Assembly: GCA_035236585.1 (NCBI GenBank)
Contig: CP141132.1
Coordinates: 45,263,880 to 45,327,879 of the forward strand
Direction of reading: 5' to 3'
DNA: 64,000 nucleotides
Source of the DNA: Warburgia ugandensis
Lineage: Eukaryota; Streptophyta; Magnoliopsida; Canellales; Canellaceae
Part shown: piece by piece, positions 11,164 through 24,649 of the stretch
How positions within the stretch are numbered: position 1 is the stretch's first letter
Layout: each line of letters opens with the position of its first letter
The notes under the pieces: generated by a model
Seen by the model: the letters and a program-made list of their open reading frames with translations, nothing else
Database searches by the model: none
What the model was told of the DNA's origin: nothing
Program-made: the position numbers and the translations under genes

Positions 11164-12019
11164 TGTCCCTACGTCAACTACAGGTGGTACAGGGGGCTAC
11201 CACCGGTGTCACGGCACTGGGTCGAGGTGTCATATGCCCCGTGGAGGCTATGATCGAGTGTCCCCAGGTACCCGGGGACCACACGATGAGGAGGTCGTGG
11301 GCATAGTGGGCCATATGTTTTGAGGATTTACTTGCATTGCATATGGCATGACATGAGGTTGGTCGACTATACCATATATCCATGAGTTGGATTCAGTTGA
11401 GCATCTTATGCATATCATTATGTTTATAATATATATGATACTTTCGACTTGGATTATGCGATTCTTTAAGTCATTAGTATTCCAATTCGACAATGGTTTT
11501 TAATATCAATATTGAACATGAGTGTTCAAACATGCACATGTTTTAAAGAGCATATGATTTTAAACATAGCATGCATTGTAAAACTAGTAGTGATAGACTC
11601 CTACTGAGTATAGTATATACTCACCCAAATATATATCATTTTTCAGGACAGCTCCATTCACGCATAGAAGACGCCTCAGGAAATGTTAGTGCTACGCGCA
11701 ATTAAATAAAAAAGAGACAATCATACTTGTAAGTAAACACTCTACCCTTTGGACATGTATTTGTATTTATTTATAGTTGGGCTGTGAGCTGTGACTGGAT
11801 AGACCTGGGAAAACATTTATGATTTCTGAATTTTTTCAAAAACTCTTTGGTTGTTGTGAAAGCGAATGACACTCGGGGTTTTCAAAATGAGTTTAAAACA
11901 AAAGATTTTCATTTGCATTGCATTGTTTTCATAAAATGGTTTTGAGGAAGGGATGCATCCTGCCTTAGGAATTAGATCTTGCATTTAAAAATGCATGGGA
12001 AAACCCAGGTCGTCACAGT

Positions 12020-12031
12020 TGGTATCAAAGC
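12020..12031 (+). other. LARD-1 primer-binding site, tRNA-Met type
   Basis: TGGTATCAAAGC, one mismatch from the common plant initiator-tRNA-Met site TGGTATCAGAGC, two bases after the LTR end. Confidence 0.9.
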
Positions 12032-15000
12032 CCAGGTTTTATCCTTTCACGGCCAGTCCAGCATGTCCAAGGGTCATATACAATAGAGAAAATCAAGAAG
12101 AAGTAGTATAAATAGAAGTAGTGGAGATGACTATTTCTATTTGAGGATTACAATATTAATGCTCAAGGCATTTCAACATAAACAAATAAGTGAAAAAGGA
12201 GATGGGTCTAGCAAATACTTAGATATTGGATGGCTTAAATCTTATCAATAAGGATTGTTGTGTAGTGGTGCAAATAGGGAAACTCATATATAACTTAGAT
12301 TATGATGAGAATGATGAATGAAGATGTTAGTGAACTTGTTAGTAAATAGTTCTGACCTGTAATAGAGTAATCTCACCAAAGGTGAGAAAATCGAAGAACC
12401 TAGATGGCTATTTTATCATTCTAAAGAATATCAGTATATGAATATGATAGGGGATGGAAAAGACGGACTTTGAGAAGATTTTGATGATAATCTAAGAGGG
12501 ATGAGAATGCAAGATGAATTAGGAAAGAACTGTGACTCGTACTAGATCACAAAGGTATGGATCCTGAAAGACTTAGATCAATTTTGGATACCGTAATTGG
12601 AGTCTTATGAAAAGTGAAGTGAACACGAATATCATAAGGAACTGTATTCACCAGAGTTATTGAAAGACTTTGACAATAATATTGGGGATGATAGATGTGT
12701 GATGATAGATTGATCCTAACATGAACTTGTAAGAAAAGTATAGCATGATCAAAATGTCAATGTCATTATTAAGACATTGTATGAATTTTATTGAGGCTAC
12801 AGGCAACTGAGGATTTCAATGATCTTAAGACAGTTTAGAATTTCTGAGAAGCATTCAGTTTATCATATCTATTAAGTGAAGGAGTAGATGTAGTATCGAT
12901 TATATGCAACAAAAGACATTGATCTAGGTAGACAAAAATGAGGATTTTGAAGAAAAGAGAGAAAGTGATAGAGATGTAACTATCAGTATTCAATGAATAT
13001 TGAATATTCAAAAGAAGAAGATAAAGTATATAGGACTTAAGACTTTGAGTAGAGTATCAAATTTAAGGACATTATGCTGCCGGAAAATTTCAAAGTAGAA
13101 TGGTGACCAACTAGAAATTAAATTCTAGAAGTAGTTTGATGGCTATATTTACTATTCCATTAACATATAAGAAACACTAGTGGTTGTAGTCTAAAAAAAG
13201 GAAAATTTGGTGATATCCTACTTTGCCACTACATGAGTACATAAAGATCTATTGAAAAAGAAAACAAGACAAGACAGCGACTAGTCCATTTGTTTTTCCA
13301 CAACTCGGGTGTGATCAAGGATCAATATGATGTCTTAGAGGATGAGTGGAAGAGCAAGTATATTAAGGCCATCAATTAGTCATTTCCTTTGGTGTATTGT
13401 TGACTAAATAAAGGTATCCCACCCTAAATGAATCAAATATGTTAGTAGTCGAAGTTATATACTCAGAGGGATATTATAAGTATTTAGACATGAGTTTTAC
13501 CTAAAAGAAGTTACTTGTTAGACTAAGTCATTTGAGGGTATGAGGTCCATTGATTAGGCCACATCATGGAGAAGCTACGAGTACAATGAATACAATAACA
13601 ACTGAGACAAAAGCAAAAATAAGGAGCGATCTCCACCAATGAGACAGACTTTTCCAAACCTGAATAGATACCATGACAAACCATAGAAATCACTGTGGGT
13701 CTGAAAGATGCTGCTGACTTGGATTGAAAAGAAAGGCAGATAAGCACTTATCGCTTTAGAGAGACCGTTGAGCTTATAACCTATACATCTGGACAGAAAT
13801 CAACAGGTAATCGAATAAATTCTCTTTCTATATGTCTACGAAAATGTTCCGTGCTTACCTAAGTGTTTTTCAAATTTGATGATTTAATAGCTTTAGCATA
13901 ACTTGATGTAGTAGCTATTGGATGAGAACCGCTATTACAAGCTAAGTATGAGGAGGCACTTGAAAGATAAAATTTGAGGAATTGAGAAAACCACTATTTA
14001 CGATGATGATACCCCTGACAATTAAGACAGAATGGTTGACGATAAAGCATTAATAAAAGATTGAACAACATATTGATATAAGGAATGGAAGGAGAAAAGT
14101 TGAGGTGGTCAGCCCATTATAAGCTGAGATTCGATGTTACAGTGCCTTTAGACAAAAATGTTAGTTGTTATGTATACCAAGTACGAAAAATCAATTGAAG
14201 AAATTTCCTAAGGACTAACCCTACTGGATTGAGTATCGAACTTTTGGACTGAAAGGTTACGAAGGAAACCATCAAGCAAAGAAAGGATAAAGAAGATAAT
14301 GACAAAGGATTCAACCATGACCTAGTAAGGGTACTCGGTTATAAATAAGAGACTTAATTAATGTGCATAGTGAGATAGGCCTCTAGACAAGAACATTTGA
14401 CCATGATGATGGATTAACCATAAAACATTTGACATGAGTTTGCATAAACTCTTCAGGGAGAAAAGCATTTGATGGCTTCAACATCTATGAAACTTGATAT
14501 ACAGTTCAGATATCCTAATCGTAATATGAGATCGTATTATTGATGGAGGATGCTACTTGAATTGTTTCATGGTTTTATTTTGAATATAATATGGGTTGAG
14601 GACCAAAGTTATAGTAGAAAAGCGACAGACTGTCGAAATTTGAAGTTAATCGAGGGTTTGGCTGTAGGGCACATAATACCATATTAGCTAGTGGAGTATC
14701 CTAGGGACAAATATAAAAGATAAGAAGCAAAGTTAGACACAATAGAAAGAATGTAACCTTTTTTGTTGGACTCTTACTAATGACATACAACCAACCAAAG
14801 GAGATATGGATGATGAAGAGATCACTAGATGGAAGATAAGAGGAAAAAGGGATTATCCTATGCTATTCCAAATGAAATAGGAGGAATAAGATCATATGAT
14901 CTCAAAGAAGTATGAAGTAATTTATATACTAGTAGGAGAGTATGGTCATCTAAGGAGACTATCCTATACATGATCAGAGGAATATGAGCATCTAAGGATG

Positions 15001-15057
15001 GGTACCTATACGAAAGCTGTCCATATATACTTAAAGTAAACGGATAAGATATATTGA

Positions 15058-15086
15058 CGATATATATATATATCTGTGTGTGTGTA
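15058..15086. repeat. (TA)n(TG)n microsatellite
   Basis: ATATATATATATAT then CTGTGTGTGTGT inside the LARD-1 core. Not seen in the minus-strand LARD-1 copy in the same form. Confidence 0.85.
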
Positions 15087-15366
15087 AGGCCTTGTGGAAG
15101 GAATTATAATAAGTATAAATTGAGTACGTGCTTAGGATTGGTTACAAGATAGTATGATTAGCATTTTAAGGACAACATTACTCCAAGTATTAACCCAATT
15201 AGAGTATTGGATAACGGAATAATGGATTCGTCGACAACAGAGGTATGGGAATAAAGCACAGGAATTTTTGTAGTTCGAGTTTTAAGAGTCTTCAGGAAGA
15301 ATATGTCTTATCAAGAACAACTGACTTGAAGGAAAGGATTTGTGGAATTTCGAGGACGAAATTCTT

Positions 15367-15381
15367 TTAAGGGGGTAATAA
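15367..15381 (+). other. LARD-1 polypurine tract
   Basis: TTAAGGGGGTAATAA directly before the 3' LTR start; the upstream GAGGACGAAATTC is typical of Tekay/Del 3' ends. The complementary version is at 37691-37706. Confidence 0.85.
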
Positions 15382-16185
15382 TGTAATGCCCCGAGCAATT
15401 TACGCTATTGAATTGGACATTCTACAGGAAATGAACTGTGTTAAATGTTTTACTTTATTTAAAATATTAAACAAAGGAATTTTTAAGAAAACTTGGTACC
15501 ATTAGATTCTGCTCAAAAAATGGAATCCAACGCCTCAAAGAACGCCAAAAACGGAGTTCGTATGAAGAAGTTATGACCATTTAAAGATTAGGGGCATTTC
15601 TGTAATTTAAATTAAAAACGAGAAAGACAGAAAACGCAGGGGGCCATTTTGATAATGGCAACCCGTCTTCTTCTTCCTCTAGATTTCTCCAGAAACCCTA
15701 GTTTCCAGAGGTTTCCACCACCGCCATTGGCAGCACCGCCATAGTAAGGCTATAAAAAGCCCCTATTCCCTCCTCTTCAAATCGAGATTTTTCTAGCTAT
15801 TTGAGGCTGGGGTTTCCAGCAAAAATCAGAAAACCCCCACAATGGTTTTCCCTACACATTCTGGCCAGGCCTGAGTCGTCCCTACAGGCCGGCCACTCCC
15901 ATCTCTTCACCTGCCCTCTCCTTCCTCTAGCCTCAACGGAAATTGGGGTTTTGCCCCCTTCTTCATGGGTTCTGGACAACAGGGGTTTCCGACAGGCATA
16001 GAGGGAAATGCACCACCGGAAGAGGGCACCGTGTTGGGGCTGGCCAGGTAGGTTTTCTCCCCCTCTCTCTAGTTTTTCCTTCTTCCAGGCTAGATCCGTG
16101 CTAGATCCGGCGTTTCCCGGCCAAAAAACACATTGGGGAAAGCCGGTTTCATCTGTCTCTATGTGAATAAGGCGTCTCAGGGATG
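15382..16185 (+). mobile_element. LARD-1 3' LTR, truncated (804 of about 2.8 kb)
   Basis: Starts TGTAATGCCCCGAGC and follows the 5' LTR through the single TATA box (15751) and the CT-rich leader up to CAGGGATG, where the match ends abruptly. The CpG-rich module and everything after it are missing, replaced by LTR-2-like sequence. No target duplication can therefore be tested. Confidence 0.88.
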
Positions 16186-19100
16186 GCCAAAAAGGGCTGA
16201 AATCTTAAATTTTCAATTCCTATTTAAATCTTATATCCAAATTGAGATCTGAAAGTTGTGATGGATTTCTTGTGATAATTATAAGGGACTAAACTTATAA
16301 AATTATAATTTAAATTAATTTAAATTTATGTAATTAAGTGGATAAGTAACTAACATCCTTGATCTACAAGATCTAGGATGATCATACCACAAATACCTTA
16401 TTGGAGTATTATTTTATAACATAATAAATAATTTCAGTGGATGAAATTGTATTTATTAGGTAGATCTTAAGAGATCTAGCCTTAAGGGTTACTAAAACCC
16501 TTAAAATTGAATAGTATCTCCTAGATCAAGATCATCCAGGATGATTGGACATCGTGGATGTATTTTGATGATGATCTTGAGATAAGATCATATGAATTTA
16601 ATAAATGGATGATGTGGATTGGGCTAGATCAAGATCTATGCCCTTAAATGGTACAAAGTAACCAAAGATCTCCTTGATCGGGTAGATCAAGGAAGATCAA
16701 ATCAATGGATGAGATAAATCCATGATTTAATAATTAAATTACATCAATATAATATGTTGGATCTAAAATAAAATGAAGGATCAAGATCTAAACCTTAAAA
16801 AGATGAAGGATGACTATGGATCAATTAAGACCATTGGATCATGATAACATATTAGATTTCTATTTCAATTATTGAACATTATGATAATTGTCTTTCATTT
16901 CTTAGTTGAATTATTTATTTAATTGGTTATTTAATTGTTTATTTAAGCTTTTAGTTACTTGTTATTTATGCTTTAAACTTATGCTTCAATGCTTAAGTAA
17001 TTGTAATTTCATTGAAATGGTAATTAAATGAAATTAGTAGGAAGGGACATTCACATGGAATGTATGACATGGACTTAATATAGTAAGGACCATAGTTAGT
17101 AGGATAATATAAGGAATATAAATTTCTTGGTCCAACTTAGGAGAATAATAAATCTCCATGAATGACATTTTAATTCATGGATTTAATTAAAAACAATTAG
17201 AAAGAATACTTAGGATTAAATGTTCATAGGAACCTTATGAAAGGTTAAGTTAGGGTCAAGCTAGTGAATGATGGACATAGTGGTTAAGGGGGTCATCTAA
17301 TAGAGCCACGCTCTCCCCTCACCTTCCGTTGACGTTTGTGAGGTTTAAACGCCTCCTTACATAAGGATTGAAGTAGCCACTTTGTGTTCAACCATTTAAC
17401 TAGTAAGCCTTAGCCAATTTGACATAAGAGGAGCAATCTAGACTTAGAATGTAATCAGCTACCCTCAACCAATAAAACATTAATTGGTTGAGTAATAATA
17501 ATGAGAGCATAAAATGTGGTAAATCATCTAATCTTGATAAAAATTGGAAATCAAGATAAGAATGATCAAACAAGATCCATAGGATCTTGGATGATCAAAA
17601 ACAAATACTAATGTAGTATCTTATAGTATGTATGTGTATGTAGAAGAACATAGATAGAGAATCCCAAACCCTTGATCAAATTTGATTCAAGGAAAATTAG
17701 GGTATCATCTATAGGAATACAAACTTGAATAGGGAAATAACCTTGTATATATGGTATGACAGATGGATGAATCCAGACCATGATGGACATTGTGGAAGAA
17801 TACATTGTAGATGTATGAATCAAGATACTACTTTGAGGTAGTTGGATATACAATGATATATTAGAGATTCATGTATAGATATACATGATTATCTGTCTAA
17901 AATTATAGACCTTCATTATATCAGTATGCTTAGTACCTTAGCATAGTCATGATCCAAACAAGTGATCCAAAAACTTATGATCCAAAACAGATGATCCAAA
18001 ACTTATGATCCAAAACATGGGATTTAACTAAATGATCAAACAAAGAGATCTAACCTCATAATCTAATCCACTTGATCTAGTATAATGAGGTAAAAGTACT
18101 GAGATATGAAGACTAAGGAAACCCTAAGAATAGGGTATGTATAATATTCCAGCCTTAGTTAAACAGACAGATTGTCTGATATGTACAATATATTTTCCAT
18201 ACAAGTATGGAGACTTGTGTATTTTGATTTACATAGAGATAGAGACTTGGGATGCTATGCTAGGGAAGTTATGAGGGTTTGGCCACCCACTTCCTGAAAT
18301 TTATATGATGGATACCATGCCCAAAAAGAGGCAAAATGTTGGGTGGGGCAATAATGGGAAGGCCCCACTGTAACAGCCATGGTCCACCCCATGAGGACAT
18401 GGATTGATTATTCCACAGTTGGTGTTAGTGGAGGATTATAAAGTTATCCGGGTGCGCTGTACGGATTGAGGCTATAAGCATAGTAGTCCTAATGTATTTT
18501 GCATTATGATGCACAGATTATAGGCATAGTATGATGCCATGGCATAGTGATATGCTATTATAAGAGTTCCTAGAATGAAAACCCCTATATGTGAATTGGC
18601 TAAGTATTACTCTCCTAAGTGGAAGTATAGCCAGGGGAAGGAACAAGTTTTGAGTATTCTTCAATATATTAACTAATTTGTCATATACTACATAAATAAT
18701 GTATATCCTCTATATATGAGTATGAGATGACTCAGGAGGGCTTAATGACTAAGGTAAGTATCCTTGTATTGATGAAGTAGTATATTTTTGTATCCCCTAC
18801 CAAGCATAGTTTGCTGAGGTATTGTACATGTTTCCATGTTTACAATACCTCAGGCACAGAGAAGGAGGGAAAGAAGCTCAAGGCCATAAAGGACTGAAAG
18901 GATTAAAGCTTGAAGATCTAGGAGTAAGACAGTAGAAGATTTGAATAAAATAAGAAAATCAGAGTATATATTTGAAGATATGTAATTTTTCCTTATTTGA
19001 GAGTGTATTGTATTGAGTGTTTTTAATGTAAGGTGAGGTTTGAAGTTTGGATTATGTAATTTTGGACAATGAGTTGTAACCTAACACAGGGCTGTGTATG

Positions 19101-19325
19101 AGTGAACCATTGGATGAATCCTGGTATTCAATAAAAATTTATTTTATAAGAAATGGCTATGTGTATTATGTATCTTCCAGTGAGACTTGGGTTTTGTTCA
19201 AAATGAATTTCAATGAAAAGAATTTTCGCTGCATTGTTTGCGAATTTTTTCGTTTTACACATTTAAGGGCCCTTCCTTTGAACAAATGCATTATAAAATG
19301 TGTTTTAAAAACTCGAGTCGTCACA
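16186..19325 (+). mobile_element. LTR-2 family LTR (plus), 5' end missing
   Basis: Ends AAAACTCGAGTCGTCACA, a gypsy LTR end like that of LARD-1. It shares ordered landmarks with the solo LTR at 52042-55696: GAGGGTTTGGCCACC (18275 and 54355), GGAAGGCC/GGAAGGCA followed by CAGCCATGGTCC, CCCTACCAAGCATAG (18799, 55267), and GTGAACCATTGGATG (19101; GTGAACCACTGGATG at 55480). The beginning is missing at the junction with the LARD-1 LTR. No coding capacity seen. Confidence 0.7.
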
Positions 19326-21524
19326 ATCCTAAGTTATAATTGCATGAAATCATACCAACATGGTCCTAAGTTACAATTCATCATCCATAAATAATTTTAT
19401 GGACATTTGAAATGAAGTTATACTAAAATAATCTATCATGGATTCTATATTAATGAAATAAATCAAATGAAATCAATGCAAAACTCAAGCTCACCCATTC
19501 CTCATTATTAAAGCTTTTACTTATGATCCAACCATTAAATTTGTGGTCTTTTCCTTTTATATCAAGGGTTTTAATTAATTTTAGAGCTTTTACTCCATTA
19601 AGGTCCAAGGTCATATTCCTTTGTTTTTTGTCATATTCATTTCATGATTTCAATGGATTCCATCATAATATCATTCATTCAATTCGTCCCAAGGATCTAA
19701 TGATAGTTGATCTCACTGATCAAGTGGGTCCCTTTGCATTTTTAGGATTTTTCTACCATAAAGGGTAGATCCTTCAATTTATCTTAGATCTATCCAAATA
19801 AATCATGGATATCACTTTATTTCAACACTATATCATTAGTAAATCAGATCCCTAAGATTTGATCATCTCAGATCTTGAAGATCGTGAAAATTAGAAACTT
19901 AATTCTTGAAAACGAAAAGTTTCTGGAATGTTCTTATCAATATTATGGTTTCAAAAAATAGAAGAAGTTATAAGCTTTCCATAGCTTCTTTCTTATCTCA
20001 ATTTGGTGTTCAGATGACTCCACAATTGAACTGTGACGTTCACAGTCATTCCAAGGGTCCAGAGTTGATTTAAGCCCAGTGGAATGGATGGCCTAGATTG
20101 ATCGGGTAGGGCGAATGATCACAGCGTGCTCGTCACTGGGACGCATGTGTGACACTCTCCCCTCGGGACCGACGTTGTCACTCGGCCGTTCTGTCGGAAC
20201 GGCATCGCATGCGGTTCACCCATGTGGAGAAGCTCTCACAGGGTGCATCTTCGTATGACATTTCCTAGTGTGTCCTGCCATCCTAACTTGATTTTGGAGA
20301 TCGGACAGTCTGTTTTGGACCATCCAATCAATCCCTTTACAATTAAGGGCTCAAAACATAATAAAAATTCTTAAATTTTCTATCCTAGGGGTTCTGTACC
20401 CTTCTAGTTCTATTGGACATCTCAGATTTTCCATATGAGCCCTCCATCATCTAGAATTAAAGGGGTTCTGGTCCTTACTTTATTTTTATGAATTTTACCT
20501 AAAACTAATTACAAAAAATAAAAATTACATAAAAAATAATAAATAAGTATAAGAAGTGGTTCCACCTACCTGATTGGAGAAAAAACATAGATTTAAAGCC
20601 CAATTTGAAATAAATATCCTTGGATGATAAAATAGCTCGATAGTCGCTTATTTTGTGATTTATCGTTGATTGCACCGTTGGATCTTGAAATTGATTTGGG
20701 GGTTTTGTACATTAAGAAATCTAGGATTTTATGGATAGAGGGATTTGTGAAAATCAATTTGGAATGGAGTGCCTAATTTAGTTTAGGTCTCTTGTTCCAA
20801 TGAGAGAGAGGAGAGAGAAAGTGCAAGAAGGGAGATTTTTGAGAGTTTTGGAATTTTTGGAAAGAATCTGGATCTGGTTTTTCAGAGTAGGCAAGATGAT
20901 TTTGTGAAAATTTTAAGGAATATTTTTGGAGGATTTTTGGAGGTGTATTTATAGACGTTTTTGAAAATATCATGATTACCTATAATTATCATGTTTCAAT
21001 TCTTTTAATTATTAAATTAACATTGGATCCTCTACTACCACCTCCTTATACACTAGTAGCTGCTAGTGGTTTGACCACTCATTACATGTTTTTTGGCCGT
21101 TGGATTCATTTGTGGGCCCCACAGGGGTGTGAAAGGACTATTTTGACCTTTTATGGAGAAAAATTCATTTTATTCTCCCAAACTTAGAATTGAGCGTACT
21201 TAGTGGCATTGGATTTGTGTTTCTGAGTACTTTCTAAATATTGATGTATTAGATCTTGGTTATAGTTAAAATTACCATTTTACCCTTTTATTCATAAAAA
21301 TAAAGAAAATTAGGAATTTTTCATTTTAACTTGGAATTGAACGTACTTAGTGTCATTTCGATTGGTTTTTCAAGTACATTATAATTTCTAAGTTTTAAAT
21401 TATGTTTTAATCTCTATAAAAAGAGAATTTCCAATAACCTAATATTCCAGCCCAAAATTTTTGAAAATTCAAACTAAATTGATTTTCTCAATCAATTAAC
21501 AAAATTTGGGGTTATACATCCACG
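19326..21524 (-). mobile_element. LTR-2 family LTR (minus), 3' part missing
   Basis: Read on the minus strand it starts TATAACCCCAAATTTTG near 21524, just beside the CACTA sequence. 20435-21524 matches 30115-31196 closely (for example GGTTCTGGTCCTTACTTTAT and GGTTCCACCTACCT). The part at 19390-20430, including a CpG-rich patch at 20100-20260, is absent from the 30-kb copy. On the left it ends where the plus-strand LTR-2 ends, so the two are in opposite orientation, tail to tail. Confidence 0.7.
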
Positions 21525-23250
21525 CAGCCTATCCTCATAAATGAGGTGCATGGTTAAGTGTACCATGATATTAAAGAAGGATGGTGGGAAGATTGTCTCA
21601 AGCTATAATAGGGTTGTCACTAAATGCTCCTGGATTTCTTGTAATTTTGAGGTATCCACCACCTCCTTGCACAAACATTAAAGAAGTAACAGAATTTAGT
21701 AATAGATCCTCTAGCTTTATCTATCAACATTGAACATATTGATATGGGTAGGAGTTTCCGCATCAATGCATGGCAATCACGAGACTTCATCTCTAACAGT
21801 TTGGCTTTTCCATGGAAATAATGTTTCTAAAGCCTAAAGAGTACCCATTTTGGAATTTGATCTTTTATAAGGTTTTACACACTATTCTTCTATCCTCTCT
21901 GCCAAGCATATAATTTTCTTTAGGGATGTATGTTCCTTGGCTACCCCTATCTAGTGGATGGAATGATGTCTTCAAATCCATTGTCATAAGATCCATTGGA
22001 GCTGCAAGTCCATCCTTTGTTTTTCCTTGCATGTCGAGTAAGGTATTGGTCAAGCTTTCATCGACATTCTTCTCAATGTGCATGACATCAAGCACATGTT
22101 ACATGTATAGGGATTTCCATTATATAAGTTCAAAGAAAAATGACTTTATCCTCCAATAGCTCCTAAAGTTGCTTTCATATGTAAGCAAAGTTGCTTTCTT
22201 CTTCTCCAATGATACATTAAATTTCTCAACTTGTTCCAATGTTGTTCTTCCAATCAACCTCTTTGGAGGTGCCGTAGTCTCCACACTATCATTAAATTCT
22301 CCCTACTATCATTAAATTCTCCCTTTTGAAAATGGTATTAATGGCTTGTATGCAACCATCTTCTTGCATTGTTGAAGCCCTATAGCACCTATTTAGTCAC
22401 TACAAATAGGATAGGCATTGCATCCCTTCATTGTGCAACCTACAAAATATTGTATGCAAGAGAGTCACCTATTGTCCATAGTAGTAAAACCTTAAGGGTG
22501 GATATCTCTTTCATGTATGCATCATAAACTTCAATTGCTACTTCCCACAATGTCCTAAGATCATCGATTAATGGAGCCAAGTATACATCAATGTCATTCT
22601 CAAGTTACTTAGGACCCAATATTAACATAGTTAATATCATGAACTTCCTCTTCACACACAACAATGACAGTAGGTTGTAATAAACTATTATAATAAGCTC
22701 ACAATTATAATTGCTGCTCATAGAACCATTAGGATTAGTCTCATCTGTAGATATTGCAAGTCATAGGTTTTTGGGTTCTTCTCTGAAATCCGACCATAAG
22801 AAGTCTATAAGCTTCCATGTTGGGCTATCTGTTAGATGGCATAAATAGTTATCACCTACTCTATCCTTCCATGCCATACTAGTTTCTTCATTACTTCTTC
22901 AATACTAAACATTCTTTGGAACCTTAGAATTGGGGAAATACCATAGGACCTTTGCATGGACAATGTTCGCTTGCAAATCACTTTAATTCTTCTTCAACTT
23001 CTATCTTGAATGTTTACAAGTTGAACATATAGTTTTGTCTTTGTACTCCTTTATATATAAGATGCAGTCATTGGGACATGCATGTATCTTTTCATAATTC
23101 AATCTTAGTGTAGCCAAGGATTTCTTTGTCTCCCATGTTGACCTAGCCAATTTGTTTTGCTTTAATAGCATTTTACAAATGACTTACAACAATTTTATAA
23201 AAATTTAATTCAAAAAATCAAATCTTGATTTTATGATGTAAAGTTCTACC
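21525..23250 (-). pseudogene. CACTA (En/Spm) TNP2 transposase, N-terminal and central part, broken
   Basis: Minus-strand matches in the family order: near 23091-23061 KIHACPNDCILYIK (the conserved KIHACPNDC box); near 22850-22720 HLTDSPTWKLIDF then SDFREEPKNL, a stop, LAISTDETNPNG; near 22600-22500 NDIDVYLAPLIDDLRTLWE then VYDAYMKE; at 22095-21865 MLDVMHIEKNV, then LLDMQGKTKD and YMLGREDRRIVCKTL; near 21700-21535 the DUF4218 part FFNVCARR, LQEIQEHLVTTLL, a stop, LETIFPPSFFNIMVHLTMHL. The first part is the transposase_21 region. Stops and frameshifts throughout. It ends at 21525 exactly at an LTR edge; the remainder of the protein is at 9186-8390. No active-site analysis was possible. Confidence 0.88.
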
Positions 23251-24649
23251 ATTGCGGACAACTTGGTATAATCTATGCACCCAATTAACAATGGCTCATT
23301 AGATTCCTCCAATGTAGTCTGGAATTGTTCAGGGTCTTCTTAGAAATCATCATAAGCATCTTAAAACATTGTTGTAGCTATACTACTATGTGCAATACTT
23401 CCTATGGTGGCTTCATGATCTTATACACATTCAGTCCTTATCAAGAGTCCATGAGAAATTCTCTCTCCATGCAACAAAAAGGGTCAATAGCTTTCATCAA
23501 CTCCATTGAAGCACAAATGTTCTCTCAACTCACATATATAACCTTTTTTAGGTTTCTACATCGCATTCGATTACAAACACCATTTTCCCTAAGTGCAAAC
23601 TCTATGAACTTTTCTATTCCCTATTCATTTTTTTTTTATGATCTTTCTACAATCATCCAAGCATATTTGTCCATTTTATCTTAAAGTTGATGTTCAGATG
23701 CATGTAAGGACTTTCTAGACATGAAAATTTTAACAACATTAGGTTAGACTTTTAAGCAAATACTTGGTGCATAGAAGATGTACATACAATTACTAAAAAC
23801 ATATATACATAGAGGGCTCAAATTGTCAACTAGAGGACCAGGGCAAGTAAGAATGATGCAATAACATGACTAATCCATACACAAATGATCAATTGATTTA
23901 GCAATTTTCTAACTTTTTATGGCACCCACAAAAAATGATTTTTGAGGTCTTGAATCAGTAGAAAAATGAGACTTTTGTATCTTATGCTGGTTGTTGGCAT
24001 AGTGTTCCATCTACGATGGTTCCTCGAATCTCCAAAGCAGATCAAGTGGAGATGAGATTCTTCTTTTTTTATTGGATAAGTGTTAAGGCAGACCAAAACC
24101 AGCTGTACATAGCCTCAAATAGCTCCTTACTTACATTACTCTACTTATCATTAATTATCAACCTTCTGAACCCTTCAATTTGCTCTTGGTGTCTGACTGT
24201 ACAGAAAATCCTCCTTGATCCCTACACACCTTTCTTTGAACTTAGTGAATGATCGACAAACTAGATTTTTTTTATGTTCCAATGTTTCCCACTTCTGTTG
24301 ATAAGAGCGGTGACCCCATATAGACAGACCAGGCCGAGTGAAGTGATCTGTGCGTCTATGCTATAAGAAGTAATGTTTACTCCAATGTCCATAAATTCTG
24401 AACTGCCAATATGTCTGCTTTCGGTTGATCACATATAGGAAGGAAAAGTTTAGAAAATAAATTTTATACCCATAAACATCAAATAAATTAAACATATGAC
24501 AAAAACAAGAATGAATACATACTACAACCCAATACCAACAAACAAAATACATGTTCAGGACAAAGTGTACATAAATCCAACTCATTGTTCAAGTTTTTCG
24601 TCAAAGCCACTAAGAGTAAAAAATTATAGGTTTAACTTCATGCAATATT
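23251..24649 (-). mobile_element. CACTA-1 5' non-coding region
   Basis: Between the transposase start and the subterminal repeats. A 119-codon plus-strand frame at 23325-23684 has no family resemblance and runs against the transposase. Expected to hold the 5' leader and introns of the transposase; nothing specific recognised. Confidence 0.45.

Larger units (their letters stand above)
9187..12017 (+). mobile_element. LARD-1 5' LTR (2831 bp)
   Basis: Starts TGTAATGCCCCGAGC and ends CCCAGGTCGTCACA directly before the primer site. The start is repeated at 15382 with about ten differences in the first 185 bases by eye, mostly transitions. Content in order: AT-rich start, a duplicated segment with two TATA boxes (9572, 9690), a CT-rich leader, a CpG-rich module (10100-10480), a module at 11040-11300 with the hairpin at 11141-11163, and a U5 end with GGACATGTATTTG. 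The same modules, in the same order, occur on the minus strand in the LTRs at 40130-42837 and 43842-46794. Open frames of 60-120 codons here overlap on both strands and are not believed. Confidence 0.9.
12018..15381 (+). mobile_element. LARD-1 internal core, non-coding (3364 bp)
   Basis: Lies between the 5' LTR and the 3' LTR. All frames are short; no gag, protease, reverse transcriptase, RNase H, integrase or chromodomain motif could be recognised on either strand. The core is nevertheless alignable with the minus-strand copy over its length: 12018-12340 with 43841-43600, 12905-13040 with 43060-42960, 13075-13200 with 40090-39950, and 14510-14640 with 38620-38470, the last very closely. The 3' end (GGACGAAATTC, TTTTAAGGGGG) is like the end of Tekay/Del elements. 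This is what is known of LARDs: long LTRs, conserved non-coding core, movement by a partner's proteins. The alternative is two independently decayed Tekay elements; the near-equal core lengths argue against that. Confidence 0.7.

Noticed and set aside
12018..15381. Decayed Tekay gag-pol
   Set aside because: Looked for the CIDYR, YVDD-type, HHCC and chromodomain words in all frames and found none, unlike Tat-A, where they remain readable despite decay.
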